IMG/VR virus record: IMGVR_UViG_3300025266_000034
Coordinates: 1 to 28,787 of that record
Direction: 5' to 3' (one strand)
From: a virus
DNA: 28,787 bases
Part shown: positions 1 through 8,089 of the stretch, in pieces
How the letters are laid out: the number at the start of each line of letters is the position of its first letter
Numbering within the stretch: position 1 is the first letter of the stretch
Made by a program: the position numbers and the translations under genes
Notes under the pieces: generated by a model
Told to the model about the DNA's origin: nothing
Databases searched by the model: none
What the model saw: only the letters and a program-made list of their open reading frames with translations

Positions 1-127
1 ATTCGTCGTTTAACTGCATCCACGCCTGCCTGTATGCCTCGAATTTTTCGTCGTGCCAATCATAAGCTAAATAAGATAACGTACCGCTGTTATCCTGTAA
101 ACTCATTAAGTCATACTCTAAATCTTG
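1..127. repeat. Left copy of 127-bp terminal direct repeat (circular-assembly overlap)
   Basis: These 127 bases are identical to 28661..28787. The gene interrupted by the window start continues in frame across the join. A perfect overlap of exactly 127 bases is what a k-mer assembler leaves on a circular contig with k=127. The simplest reading is therefore a circularly permuted or circular genome of about 28,660 bp, not a biological terminal repeat. Confidence 0.93.
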
Positions 128-229
128 TACTAGCCCTAAAGCTACTTTATGAGGCTTAGATAAATTAATATTTGCTTCGTGTTTTTGGTTTTCAAATAAC
201 CTACTAAATACTCTGTCCTTTGTACTCAT
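1..229 (-). CDS. Internal-head-protein candidate IP3, N-terminal part (continues at 28660)
   Basis: This is the N-terminal half of a 146-residue protein whose gene crosses the circle junction; its C-terminal half is 28449..28660. The start is the ATG at 229..227. The protein opens MSTKDRVFSRLF, nearly the same peptide that opens its two upstream neighbours (MQTEKRVFSKLF) and closes the scaffold-like protein just downstream (TTKDRVFNKLFN). Residues 31-41 (LGLVQDLEYDL) match residues 27-37 of the neighbour at 247..666 (LGITQDLETAV), so these are diverged paralogs. The rest is acidic and predicted helical, with no signal peptide or membrane segment. I know no function for the family. Its place between the prohead protease and the scaffold suggests a head-associated or internal head protein. 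Confidence 0.85.
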   Translation of the reverse strand, partial: MSTKDRVFSRLFENQKHEANINLSKPHKVALGLVQDLEYDLMSLQDNSGTLSYLAYDWHDEKFEAYRQAWMQLNDE

Positions 230-246
230 TTGTATTATTTTATTAT

Positions 247-666
247 TTATATATCAAATACCAACGGGTTGTCGTTAATAAGATTTTTTAAGTTTACTGC
301 TTCGTCAATATAATTTAAAGCCTCTTGGTAGTTTCCGTTAAAATCTGTAGGTACTCCTAGCTCGTTTGCTAAATCTTGTGCCTTATCTACTAAACCCTGT
401 ACGAAATCTATGTTTTGGTTTATGGTTTCAAGTGTAGCTGCTTTATAGTCATTATAATATCGCACCTCGTCGGTTACATTTTCTAAAACATTATTTACTC
501 GCAATGCTATTTGTAAAACTTTCTCGCCTGTATTTAAAGTATTTCCAAAACTACCTACTGCCGTCTCTAAATCTTGTGTTATTCCTAATTCTGCCCTATG
601 CTTGGTAAACGTTGTTTTAGGTGTTTCATTAAACAATTTACTAAATACTCTTTTCTCTGTTTGCAT
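247..666 (-). CDS. Internal-head-protein candidate IP2 (RVFSKLF-leader paralog)
   Basis: A 139-residue protein of unknown family, opening MQTEKRVFSKLF, identical over 12 residues to the gene before it (671..1111). After this leader the sequences diverge, but LGVPTDFNGNY (residues 103-113) lines up with LGIDPREVYQGY in IP1 and LGLAANDVYDQW in IP3. Residues 27-37 also match IP3. It is helical and acidic, without cysteines or hydrophobic segments. The ATG at 666 lies 4 bases after the stop of the upstream gene, so the two are translated from one message. The conserved leader followed by a variable body resembles the layout of T4 internal proteins, which carry an N-terminal capsid-targeting peptide; that parallel is inference. 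Confidence 0.85.
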   Translation of the reverse strand: MQTEKRVFSKLFNETPKTTFTKHRAELGITQDLETAVGSFGNTLNTGEKVLQIALRVNNVLENVTDEVRYYNDYKAATLETINQNIDFVQGLVDKAQDLANELGVPTDFNGNYQEALNYIDEAVNLKNLINDNPLVFDI

Positions 667-670
667 ATTA

Positions 671-1111
671 TTACATTAAATCATTAAACCCTACGTAACT
701 AATAACCTCTCTGTACTTCTCTACATAATCTCTCTGCATACTTGCGGCGTTATCTACAAAATACTTAGCGTCGTCGTAACCTTGGTAAACCTCTCTAGGG
801 TCTATTCCTAGTTGCTCCGAAAATTGTTCTACGTCTTCTAGTAATACTCTAATTCTATCGCTAGTCTCTATTAAATTTCTAGCTGCGCCATTTACTACAA
901 AATCGTCTATATTATATTCTCTTTGGAATGACTCCCACGCACTTAAAACTTTATCGCCCATATCATACGCAAAATACGCTGCATCTTGGTACGCATCCTC
1001 TAAAACAGGAAACTCTGTGATTAATTCACTTACTACACTTAATTTTGTACTTTTATCTTTAAGTTCGTCGTCTTTAAATAGTTTACTAAAAACTCTTTTT
1101 TCTGTCTGCAT
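671..1111 (-). CDS. Internal-head-protein candidate IP1 (RVFSKLF-leader paralog)
   Basis: A 146-residue acidic, helical protein that is the first of three tandem paralogs. Its leader MQTEKRVFSKLF is shared with IP2 and, with small changes, with IP3 and the C-terminus of the scaffold-like protein. The family motif LGIDPREVYQGY is at residues 101-112. The middle is rich in aromatic and acidic residues (40s to 60s) and looks like paired helices. The ATG at 1111 lies 13 bases downstream of the two-part late-promoter motif at 1125..1152, so this gene probably begins the head transcript that runs on through scaffold and capsid. No enzymatic motif is visible. A structural minor head protein or a packaged, injected protein are both possible. 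Confidence 0.85.
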   Translation of the reverse strand: MQTEKRVFSKLFKDDELKDKSTKLSVVSELITEFPVLEDAYQDAAYFAYDMGDKVLSAWESFQREYNIDDFVVNGAARNLIETSDRIRVLLEDVEQFSEQLGIDPREVYQGYDDAKYFVDNAASMQRDYVEKYREVISYVGFNDLM

Positions 1112-1124
1112 TTTATGAATTTAT

Positions 1125-1152
1125 TATATAACGTTGTTAATATTTTATTTGC
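1125..1152 (-). promoter_or_regulatory. Late-promoter-like motif GCAAA-N12-AACGTTATATA (head operon)
   Basis: On the minus strand GCAAA (1152..1148) is followed after 12 bases by AACGTTATATA (1135..1125), 13 bases before the ATG at 1111. It is one of five copies in the window, the others being at 1925, 8694, 13004 and 26089. All lie directly upstream of a gene that starts a structural or packaging block. Confidence 0.7.
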
Positions 1153-1164
1153 ATTTTCAATATT

Positions 1165-1323
1165 TTATTTTTCTACTCTTGTTATATTTCCTATACCTTG
1201 CGCCCATAGAGTACCGTCGCAACACTCTATAGAATAAGTATTTTTATCTTTACATAAACACGCTCTATTACCACCTACAGGGGACGCATTAGACGGTACA
1301 CCTTTTTGTCTATTAATTGCCAT
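1165..1323 (-). CDS. Small Cys-containing phage protein (52 aa)
   Basis: A 52-residue protein starting at the ATG at 1323, inside the last codons of the protease gene (11-base overlap). It has four cysteines in the pattern ACLC-N11-CC and a conserved-looking end, DGTLWAQGIGNIT. I recognise this as a common small protein near structural genes of Bacteroidota phages, but its function is unknown to me. The paired cysteines could bind a metal or form disulfides in a virion protein. The overlap with the protease indicates translational coupling. It is followed by 53 non-coding bases that hold the head-operon promoter motif. Confidence 0.75.
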   Translation of the reverse strand: MAINRQKGVPSNASPVGGNRACLCKDKNTYSIECCDGTLWAQGIGNITRVEK

Positions 1324-1921
1324 TTTCTATTTTTTTAAGTCTGTTTAATAATAATCCTAAACTTTCGTTTATTTCTTTATTTAAGTTAGCGTCTTTAGCT
1401 TTTGCTAGTGCCTTTTCTTCAAAAAATCCCTCTATAGAGAACCCTTTTATTGACCCGTCTACTTTCGCCATTTTCCAAAGCTCCTCGTTTTCTACTTTTA
1501 CAGCCCCGACCCACGTACCAATAGGTAGGTCTAAATTATATAATGCGCTCTTGTCATTTATTTTGTCTTCGACTATCCACGATTCTACTAAGCTAACATT
1601 TTGCACCTCTTGTATATGCTCGTATGTCGCATTATTTGCGTGTCCGTTTTTTAAATATAGTTCGCTCGCTTGTTTTACTGTAGACTTTGTAAAGTGTATG
1701 TAGTACTCGTCTTTACCGTCTCGTCTATAAATCATTCTATTAGGTACTAAAAGTGCGCCTATTAAAATCTTTTTATCTTCGTCTATTGCTTTAAACTTAT
1801 ATTCTTTTTCGTTTTTAAGTGCTACCCAATTTTCGCTAATTGCGGGCGACTCTACTAAACTTATAGCGTCTACCCCCGAATACTCGTCCGTTTCGTCTAT
1901 TATTAATTCTACTATTCTCAT
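1313..1921 (-). CDS. Prohead maturation protease, XkdF-like (peptidase S78_2 type)
   Basis: A 202-residue protein matching the XkdF-like serine protease family that processes capsid and scaffold during head maturation. Visible features are the strand region ILIGALLVPNRMIYRRDG (residues 52-69), then YIHFTKSTVKQASELYLKNGH (74-94), the His-containing TYEH with H102, and NVSLVESWIVED with candidate nucleophile S114 or S110. GTWVGAVKV and GFSIEGFF follow. The C-terminal tail is lysine-rich. It starts at the ATG at 1921, only 3 bases after a late-promoter-like motif. It precedes the three RVFSKLF proteins and the scaffold-like protein, which are its likely substrates or co-assembly partners. The family assignment is strong; the exact catalytic triad is inferred. 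Confidence 0.85.
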   Translation of the reverse strand: MRIVELIIDETDEYSGVDAISLVESPAISENWVALKNEKEYKFKAIDEDKKILIGALLVPNRMIYRRDGKDEYYIHFTKSTVKQASELYLKNGHANNATYEHIQEVQNVSLVESWIVEDKINDKSALYNLDLPIGTWVGAVKVENEELWKMAKVDGSIKGFSIEGFFEEKALAKAKDANLNKEINESLGLLLNRLKKIENGN

Positions 1922-1924
1922 AAC

Positions 1925-1951
1925 TATATAACGTTTTTATTTATTATTTGC
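1925..1951 (-). promoter_or_regulatory. Late-promoter-like motif GCAAA-N11-AACGTTATATA (protease)
   Basis: GCAAA (1951..1947), an 11-base AT-only spacer and AACGTTATATA (1935..1925), ending 3 bases before the protease ATG at 1921. If CGTT is the -10 core, the message would begin at or next to the start codon and be nearly leaderless. Confidence 0.7.
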
Positions 1952-1953
1952 TT

Positions 1954-3630
1954 TTATATACTTGCTGCACTTATTGTATTACGCTCTAATTGTTGCGCTG
2001 TAGAAACGTCTCCTGCCACTACATACGAGCGCACGGGTTGGCTAGTTTGGTCTGCTATTACGTCGGCTAATTGATTTGTACCCGAACTACCTACAATATT
2101 AAATGCGGGCGGTTGAAATGCGGGCGCACTACCCCCGCCACTATCGCCACCGCCTTTTACTCCTGCGGGTTTCTTTACAGATTTTATAGATTTTACAGTT
2201 TTTAGTCCCGACGCTAATACAGCTATACTAGCTACACCTTTTTGTATTACGTCAAATGGTGCGGGTAGCGTAGACTTATTACCCCATACCTCACTAATAC
2301 CTTGGTAGGTGTTTATAGTTGCCTGTGCTATAGCCGCTGCCTTTCCTGCTGCACTATTTTTACCTAGTATTCCTGCTATCTGTCCGAATGTATCGCTTAT
2401 AGAGGATAATTTTTGTTTTTTTAATAACTCCTCTCTAGCTAATTCTGCTTGTGCTGCATTGTTTTCAATAGTTGCTAGTGCTTGTGCTTTTGCCTTTTCT
2501 AGTACCGCTGTGTCTTCGCCAAATTTTACTGCTGCCGCTAGAGCAAAGGCGTATTTATCTATTATCTTTTGTCTCTCTTGCTCTATTCTAGTTAGCTCAT
2601 TAAATGCAAACTCTTCTTCAAGTATAGCTATAGCCTCTAGTGCTTTTAGCTTTTCGTCCGCTTCTAGCTTCTCTGCCTTTTCTTTTGCTATTCTTATTAT
2701 TTCTGCCTTTTTTTCCTGTGCGGTTTGCTCGTCTAATAAAATTTTAGCTGCTGCTGCTTCTCTTTTATCTGCTGCGGCTTTATCCTGTGCCTCTGCCTGT
2801 AATGTAAAACCGTCTCTAGTATTTTTGAGTTTAGTTAATTGGTTTTGTACTGCTTTTAAAGTCTCTTCGCCTTTTTTCTCTACGTCTTTAGGGTCAAAAA
2901 CTAAATTAGCTATACCACCGCTAAAACTCTCTTCTAAATTTGTGCCGTCTTCTATAACTCCTAGAGCTGCTAGTGTTGCGCTTATTCCGTCTATAGTTCC
3001 TAGAATTAAACCAATAGGTAAAGTAATTAAACGTATAATACCCTGTAGTATAGATTTGTTTCGCTCTGCTGCTTCTGTTTGTGATTTTTTTATAGCCTCT
3101 TGCGTTATAAGTTGTGCCTCTAAAGCCTTTATAGTTTCTATAGTCTGTAGCTTTTTAGCGTCTAAAATATCTCTTTCACTTTTACCGCTTAGTTTTAAAG
3201 TGTTTGCGGTATCACTTATAGCCTTTGCTGCCGCCTCACTAGCTGCTACACCTTTTTGTTGTGTTGCTAATAAGTTTGTCGTCTCTTTATTTACGCCACT
3301 AACTAAACCTATAATGTCGTCCCAATATGCCACGATTAAACCTAGAGCTACTACTAGCGCACCGATACCCGTAGATATTAAAGCACCTCGTAAACCTTTT
3401 AAGCCTGTAGCAAAACCTTTAACTCCTTTTATAGCACCACCTATAGAACCCGCTAAACCTTTAATTTTGGTAGCGTACCCGTCTGTAACTTGGTCTAATA
3501 CTTTAAAACCCTCTCTATTGTCTCTGCCTGCTTTTGATACGCCCTCTAGTTTTTTCTGTAGTTGGTCTAAACTACTTTCGGCTTTTTTACTTTTTACTTC
3601 TACCTCAATACCAATTTTTTCTATAGCCAT
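1954..3630 (-). CDS. Tail tape measure protein
   Basis: A 558-residue protein with tape-measure architecture. An N-terminal coiled coil (residues 15-35) leads to a glycine-spaced basic stretch (58-82) and a hydrophobic segment (about 82-102, ending VAYWDD). A second hydrophobic segment follows at about 197-226. Then comes a long alanine- and lysine-rich coiled coil (about 285-405) and a Gly/Pro-rich region (about 490-515) before the C-terminus. At about 1.5 angstrom per residue, the usual rule for such proteins, the tail would be near 84 nm, which is short for a siphovirus. The gene follows the distal tail proteins and overlaps the 46-residue gene before it by 10 bases. In many siphophages the tape measure comes before those proteins, so the order here is less usual. 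Confidence 0.85.
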   Translation of the reverse strand: MAIEKIGIEVEVKSKKAESSLDQLQKKLEGVSKAGRDNREGFKVLDQVTDGYATKIKGLAGSIGGAIKGVKGFATGLKGLRGALISTGIGALVVALGLIVAYWDDIIGLVSGVNKETTNLLATQQKGVAASEAAAKAISDTANTLKLSGKSERDILDAKKLQTIETIKALEAQLITQEAIKKSQTEAAERNKSILQGIIRLITLPIGLILGTIDGISATLAALGVIEDGTNLEESFSGGIANLVFDPKDVEKKGEETLKAVQNQLTKLKNTRDGFTLQAEAQDKAAADKREAAAAKILLDEQTAQEKKAEIIRIAKEKAEKLEADEKLKALEAIAILEEEFAFNELTRIEQERQKIIDKYAFALAAAVKFGEDTAVLEKAKAQALATIENNAAQAELAREELLKKQKLSSISDTFGQIAGILGKNSAAGKAAAIAQATINTYQGISEVWGNKSTLPAPFDVIQKGVASIAVLASGLKTVKSIKSVKKPAGVKGGGDSGGGSAPAFQPPAFNIVGSSGTNQLADVIADQTSQPVRSYVVAGDVSTAQQLERNTISAASI

Positions 3631-3761
3631 TTTATTTCGGTTTTAAGTTGGTTGTACCCCTCTTTAATAGATTCGGGTAATTTGTTTTTACCTTGCGCTA
3701 TTTTTATTAATTCGGTTTCGCCGTTTGCGTCCTTTAGCATTTGTAATATTGTATTTAACAT
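3621..3761 (-). CDS. Small unknown tail-region protein (46 aa)
   Basis: A 46-residue helical, lysine-rich protein, starting MLNTILQMLKDANGE and ending EIKWL. It starts 10 bases after the stop of the 727-residue tail protein and ends in a 10-base overlap with the tape-measure start, so it is tightly placed in the tail operon. I do not recognise the family. Position between tail structural protein and tape measure fits a small chaperone or tail-assembly factor, but that is inference only. Confidence 0.6.
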   Translation of the reverse strand: MLNTILQMLKDANGETELIKIAQGKNKLPESIKEGYNQLKTEIKWL

Positions 3762-3771
3762 ATTTTATTTT

Positions 3772-5955
3772 TTAAAAATCTACATTGTTATACAGTTCTA
3801 ACTTACTTTTACCCGTTTGTAAATCTGTATCTATACTATTTATTTTATACCCTTTACCATTTATTATAAACGTATCTTTTAGTGAAAAATTTAAGGTAAC
3901 GTCTAAAGGTAAATATGCTGTAATTTTAACTAGTCTCCTGTTTAAATCAAATACCCCACTTACATATCGTTTGTATTGTTCATTAAAAAGACTCTGTAGT
4001 CCTACCGTTCCTGTAAACTCGTCTATCTCTGCGCCAAAATTAATTGTTTTACCAAAATTTAAACTATTAGACGGTCTATTATAAATTTCTACAATAGAGG
4101 CTTTGCCCGACTGTATACCGTCTATAAAAGATATGTATGCGCTCTGAAAGTAATTTGTAGGGTTATTTATAAAAACTAAAGGCTGTGTTACTATTGGTCT
4201 TTGGTCTTTGTCTACACTCCACCCCCATTGAATATTTGTGTCGGGAAACTTCTCGAAAAGTAATTTTTCAAAACCTGTATTTACTACATACCTATTACCC
4301 CTGTCTGTAGTTTCTACTCCGTCTACATTTGTACTACTAGATAAGTCTCCGTATATAGTACCCTGTAACTCTTGAAAGTTTGTAGCAAAAAAAGTTTTAG
4401 GCGGGCTATTTCTAAAAGCTATATCTTGGTAGGGCGGTGCAAAATCTACCGTTCCTGCTTCTGTATCTATATAATCTGAAATATCAATAGCATTACCACC
4501 GTCATAAAAACTATTCAATGTTTGTACCATTATTTTACCGTCGTCCTGTACAAAGGCTGTAAGGTTAAACATTTTAAACAAAGAGGTTAAAAAATCTATA
4601 ACTAACATTTTAGGCATTTGGTCTCCTGCCACTACTATATCTAAAGCTCCTGCGGGTAACACCGATACAATTTCGCACTCTTCAAAAGTGTATTGTCTAA
4701 TAGGGCTATTTTGTACCTCTTGCCCGAAACGTTTTTTTAGAATTAATTTATTAGTATAAGTAAACGTACCCGACGTAGCGGTTAAAACAAATCTAATATT
4801 TGATACTTGGTTTGCCGTACCTAAAAATCCTGTAGTTACTGTGTATTCTGTTGTACCGTTTGCGGATAAATTTGTAGCTGAACCTACTACTACTGTCTGC
4901 CCTGTAATGTCCTCTACTGCTAAACTAAAAACACCACCACCCGAACCGATTACTTTCCATTCAACTTGAAAATCTATACTAGGTTGATTAAATGCCTGTA
5001 TAAAAACAGGCTTTATACGCCAAAGTCCGTCGGTAATCTTTGAGTTTTCACAGTCTAAAAATTGGTTAAAATTATAGCAAAAAGGATTCCACCCTGCATT
5101 AGGGTTTGTCATATCCGTAATTACAATAGTAGTTAAACTTTCGCCTGTATAATCTTTACCTAAAACTCCTTTAGACCGACTCATCCACAGAAACATTTTA
5201 TCGAATACCTCATTATAATTAACACCGCTTGTAACATTAAAAAAAGAAACTCCTGTACGTTCAAAAACTAAACCATTACCCGCACCAAATTGTGCTTCTG
5301 TAAAGGCTGTAATTCTATCTATTATCGCTGTTAGCTTCATAGCGGGCTTTAGGTCTGTATAATCTACGCCGTGGTTTTTGTCTCCTAAACCGTTTACCTC
5401 ATAGTGCAAGTTTCTAGTTCCTGCTACATTTTGTATCTCGTCATAATAAAATCTTTCGGTGTGTGATATTAAGGGGTAAATAACGTCGGGTATATTTGGT
5501 ACGTTAGATTCTAGCCCTGCTAATACATTTGTTAAATTATAGTCGTGGTTAAATGCGCTTGTACCCTCAAATACATTCTGCAATGTAACCGCCTGTAGTT
5601 TCTTTTTTATGTCTACTGTTTCGCCAAAAAATGTAACTCTGTACGTATGCGGTTTATTATCTTTTAAACTTACACCGTCTAAAGCTATAAAACCTTTTCT
5701 AAATAGAAACGTGTTTAAGTGTATTTCTGCCTGCGCTTTATTGTTTGCATTAAATCCGTTTATAATCTCAAAATCGTAATAATGTTTAAAGAGTTTATTA
5801 TTTGCAGCACTAGCGGGCAAAGAGAACGATTTTGAAAAATCCGTAAATATAGCCCCTATGTCTTTTGCATTCTGTATAGTTTGCGTCAAAGATACCGTTT
5901 CGTCTTTAAATAAATCCGTGCGCTCGCCCTTAATAAATAGTTGTAGCTCTCTCAT
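3772..5955 (-). CDS. Large tail structural protein (727 aa), function not assigned
   Basis: A 727-residue soluble, beta-rich protein with no signal peptide or membrane segment. The N-terminal region (MRELQLFIKGERTDLF, then a segment around residues 38-60 rich in Phe, Ser and Asn) is typical of large tail proteins that I associate with Bacteroidota siphophages. The middle, near residues 320-410, looks like an Ig- or carbohydrate-binding-like beta sandwich (VEDITGQTVVVGSATNLS). The C-terminal part (about 560-727) ends in a compact beta domain, TFIINGKGYKINSIDTDL. Size and position just upstream of the tape measure suggest a distal tail, hub or baseplate-like protein. The ATG at 5955 overlaps the preceding stop by one base. 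Confidence 0.65.
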   Translation of the reverse strand: MRELQLFIKGERTDLFKDETVSLTQTIQNAKDIGAIFTDFSKSFSLPASAANNKLFKHYYDFEIINGFNANNKAQAEIHLNTFLFRKGFIALDGVSLKDNKPHTYRVTFFGETVDIKKKLQAVTLQNVFEGTSAFNHDYNLTNVLAGLESNVPNIPDVIYPLISHTERFYYDEIQNVAGTRNLHYEVNGLGDKNHGVDYTDLKPAMKLTAIIDRITAFTEAQFGAGNGLVFERTGVSFFNVTSGVNYNEVFDKMFLWMSRSKGVLGKDYTGESLTTIVITDMTNPNAGWNPFCYNFNQFLDCENSKITDGLWRIKPVFIQAFNQPSIDFQVEWKVIGSGGGVFSLAVEDITGQTVVVGSATNLSANGTTEYTVTTGFLGTANQVSNIRFVLTATSGTFTYTNKLILKKRFGQEVQNSPIRQYTFEECEIVSVLPAGALDIVVAGDQMPKMLVIDFLTSLFKMFNLTAFVQDDGKIMVQTLNSFYDGGNAIDISDYIDTEAGTVDFAPPYQDIAFRNSPPKTFFATNFQELQGTIYGDLSSSTNVDGVETTDRGNRYVVNTGFEKLLFEKFPDTNIQWGWSVDKDQRPIVTQPLVFINNPTNYFQSAYISFIDGIQSGKASIVEIYNRPSNSLNFGKTINFGAEIDEFTGTVGLQSLFNEQYKRYVSGVFDLNRRLVKITAYLPLDVTLNFSLKDTFIINGKGYKINSIDTDLQTGKSKLELYNNVDF

Positions 5956-6908
5956 TATCTAATACTGTTTATTTTATTGTTAGCGTATTTAAAATCTAAA
6001 GTATATTGTATTAAGTTATCGTTGCCTTGCGTCTTTTTATCTAACGACTTTGTAGATAGTACTACGGGTAAAGTTAAACCGTTTTCTAATACCCATATTT
6101 GCTCGCTCAAAAGTAGCTCCTCTAAAACCTCGTTATACTCTTGCGGTAGAAATGTAGTATTTAATGTAAAGCTGTCGTTACCTACTACGTTAAATGTAGC
6201 TTGGTTATGTTTGTTAATGTCATAGCCCCCTGTAGGGTTTATAATATTTCTTTTAAACGATTCGCTTTTAACTGCTACTTTATCTTTTCGTAATAAACCA
6301 AACCATAAGTCCTGCAATGCCCCAAATTTATTTACAAATGTTATTTTGTAGGCTGTATATTTAGGCTCGCATATTCTATTAATATTATATTGAACCCCGC
6401 CTATTGTACTAGTTTGCTGTGTCGTCGATATATTATTATATGTAAATCCTGTAGCACTAAAAGTGGGTATCTTGCCTGCTGTAGCTTCGGGTAAAAATAT
6501 CTCTCTATTACTTATAGCGGGCGGCGTGCCTGTTACTACCACGTTTGCCCCTTGCTCATAATACGTATAACCGTCTACACCATAAAAATTATAGGTAGTA
6601 GTATTAACTACAGTACCCACAGAATTAAACGAGCTGTACATTCTAAAAGTAAGTCTTGTTTCTAGTGCTTGGCTTGCGGGCGTTCCGTTAAAAGCTATAG
6701 TTAAATAGTCTCTTAAAACTTCGCTAACTTCATAGTAGGCTGCTGTGTTTGTTGGTAGAGGTGTTAGGTTTTTATTAAAAGTATATATAATTTCAAACCC
6801 CGAACCTAAATTTACCTCTACTACTAGACCCGCACTAGCTGTAGGTAATGCCGACGAATGTTGGTAGCCTATTGTTATACTACTTCTTAAAAATCTTTTA
6901 TCTGCCAT
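5955..6908 (-). CDS. Tail structural protein (317 aa), function not assigned
   Basis: A 317-residue protein rich in Thr, Asn, Tyr and beta-forming residues, starting MADKRFLRSSITIGYQ. It has no catalytic motif, membrane segment or coiled coil. It overlaps the gp10-like gene before it by 11 bases and the 727-residue gene after it by one base, so all are made from one operon. Composition and position suggest a virion tail protein, for example a distal tail or tail-tip component. The major tail tube protein is more likely the product at 26178..26714 or remains unidentified. Confidence 0.6.
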   Translation of the reverse strand: MADKRFLRSSITIGYQHSSALPTASAGLVVEVNLGSGFEIIYTFNKNLTPLPTNTAAYYEVSEVLRDYLTIAFNGTPASQALETRLTFRMYSSFNSVGTVVNTTTYNFYGVDGYTYYEQGANVVVTGTPPAISNREIFLPEATAGKIPTFSATGFTYNNISTTQQTSTIGGVQYNINRICEPKYTAYKITFVNKFGALQDLWFGLLRKDKVAVKSESFKRNIINPTGGYDINKHNQATFNVVGNDSFTLNTTFLPQEYNEVLEELLLSEQIWVLENGLTLPVVLSTKSLDKKTQGNDNLIQYTLDFKYANNKINSIR

Positions 6909-7473
6909 TTTTTCTCTTTTTAATACTTTCGCTAAATTTTATTTCTATATCTTTTGCCGCTGCCTTTGCTAACTTCGTGCTTATGCTTTTATCTGCTTTT
7001 GTCTGTGCATCCGTAAAGAAATTAGTAGCACGTAGTCCTGTGTTCCAAATACTTCTAGTGATTAAATAAACCATAGTTTTACGTTTTATAAATCTACCCT
7101 TTGCGTCTCTTACGTTTGGTATTCCTTTTTGTATTACCCACCTATCAATAGCTCCTCGTAAACTACTACCGCCTCTAAAATTTCCGCTACCAAACTTATA
7201 CGGGCTGCTAGGTGCTTTGTTGTATCTGTTTAACGAACCGTTAGGCATTAATGCGGGGTTGAAACCTTGCACCCCTTTATCTACAAACTTAGCATACTCT
7301 TCTGCGTAAAAATCTATACTTGGATTGTCTCCTGTTTTATTCTCTATCTTGTAAGTTATACTTTTTGTTAAAGTTCCGCTACTGTTGCTTTTCTTTTTTT
7401 TAAGGTTTGCTCTTGCTGCGCTTACTACATTTAAACCGTACGCCTCTAGTTCTGCGACTACTCTCTTTAACAT
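6898..7473 (-). CDS. HK97 gp10-like neck/tail-completion protein
   Basis: A 191-residue basic protein with the layout of the HK97 gp10-like family. An N-terminal helix (MLKRVVAELEAYGLNVVSAAR) is followed by a beta segment with the family-typical FYAEEYAKFVDKGVQG (about residues 55-70), then a Gly/Asn/Ser loop and a basic C-terminal helix. In known siphophages these proteins join head and tail or close the tail. It overlaps the preceding gene by 7 bases. The pairing of a gp10-like protein with a small tail-terminator-like protein is the usual neck layout. Confidence 0.7.
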   Translation of the reverse strand: MLKRVVAELEAYGLNVVSAARANLKKKKSNSSGTLTKSITYKIENKTGDNPSIDFYAEEYAKFVDKGVQGFNPALMPNGSLNRYNKAPSSPYKFGSGNFRGGSSLRGAIDRWVIQKGIPNVRDAKGRFIKRKTMVYLITRSIWNTGLRATNFFTDAQTKADKSISTKLAKAAAKDIEIKFSESIKKRKNGR

Positions 7474-7934
7474 ATATTTAGGTCATTGTTAATTTGTACG
7501 TTTACAGTCATTGCTACACCCGCTAGTACATTCTCGAACCTATCAAAGAAAAACTCTATAGCGGCGTCGTCGTCTACTTGAAAACCGTCTAATCTTAATT
7601 GCCCGCTACGTAGTTCTTTATATAATTTATTGCTAACTGCTAGCTGTGTATTTAAAACGGTTTGCTCTGCTGCGTTATTAAACGGGTTTATCTGCTCTGT
7701 CTTTAATTGGTTTACTTTATCCATACATATAACCGTTACGTTAAATGTCATTACTTGGTCGCTGTTAGTTGCGCTGTTTATAATTAAATGAGATAGTGGA
7801 TATATGGTTTGCTTGCTTAGGTCTACGTCGCTTATGTCGCCCGTCGTAACGGTATTTACATTTACATTTTTTAGTAAAGAGTTTTTTAATATTTCTAAAA
7901 TTGTGTAATATGCCCTTGCTCCTGTATTTGCCAT
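7467..7934 (-). CDS. Tail terminator or head-tail joining protein candidate (155 aa)
   Basis: A 155-residue protein starting MANTGARAYYTILEILKNSLL, followed by alternating strands (VMTFNVTVICMDKV) and an ending, ENVLAGVAMTVNVQINNDLNIC. An N-terminal helix, a beta sheet with a central helix and a strand-rich end resemble the tail-terminator fold, but I see no diagnostic motif. It lies between the tail chaperone and the gp10-like gene, where neck and terminator proteins are expected. Its ATG overlaps the stop of the frameshifted chaperone frame as TAATG. Confidence 0.55.
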   Translation of the reverse strand: MANTGARAYYTILEILKNSLLKNVNVNTVTTGDISDVDLSKQTIYPLSHLIINSATNSDQVMTFNVTVICMDKVNQLKTEQINPFNNAAEQTVLNTQLAVSNKLYKELRSGQLRLDGFQVDDDAAIEFFFDRFENVLAGVAMTVNVQINNDLNIC

Positions 7935-8089
7935 TATTTTTTAAATTTACTTTTTAAGTTTATGCTTTGTATTTCGTCCTGCTGCTTCGTGTATGTTAGA
8001 TACGTTAAACAATTATGTATATTCTTTTCAGTAACTACGTCTAGCTGTAGAAAATCTTGGTTAGCTAATTTAATTATACTGTGATACCA
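7934..8089 (-). CDS. -1 frame extension of the tail assembly chaperone (T part of a G-GT pair)
   Basis: This frame has no usable start codon of its own but stays open through the end of the 201-residue gene and on to the stop at 7936..7934. Read after a -1 slip at the GGG-GGT codons (8094..8089), it adds 51 residues beginning WYHSIIKLANQDFLQLDVVT. The result is a 248-residue fusion of the first 197 residues plus 51. The tryptophan-led helical segment resembles the conserved T domain of other Bacteroidota phages as I remember it. Overlapping frames just upstream of tail genes are the classic lambda G/GT arrangement. The slippery run here, T-GGG-GGT, is weaker than the ideal heptamer. Confidence 0.65.
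   Translation of the reverse strand, partial: WYHSIIKLANQDFLQLDVVTEKNIHNCLTYLTYTKQQDEIQSINLKSKFKK

Noticed and set aside
1-127. Terminal repeat as biological direct terminal repeats
   Set aside because: Its length equals a standard assembler k-mer and it cuts a gene; an assembly overlap is the simpler explanation.
2309-3646. Plus-strand open frame of 445 codons opposite the tape measure
   Set aside because: It is the shadow of an alanine-rich gene. The product is Ser/Ala/Phe-rich without a domain, has no leader, and would be the only plus-strand gene.
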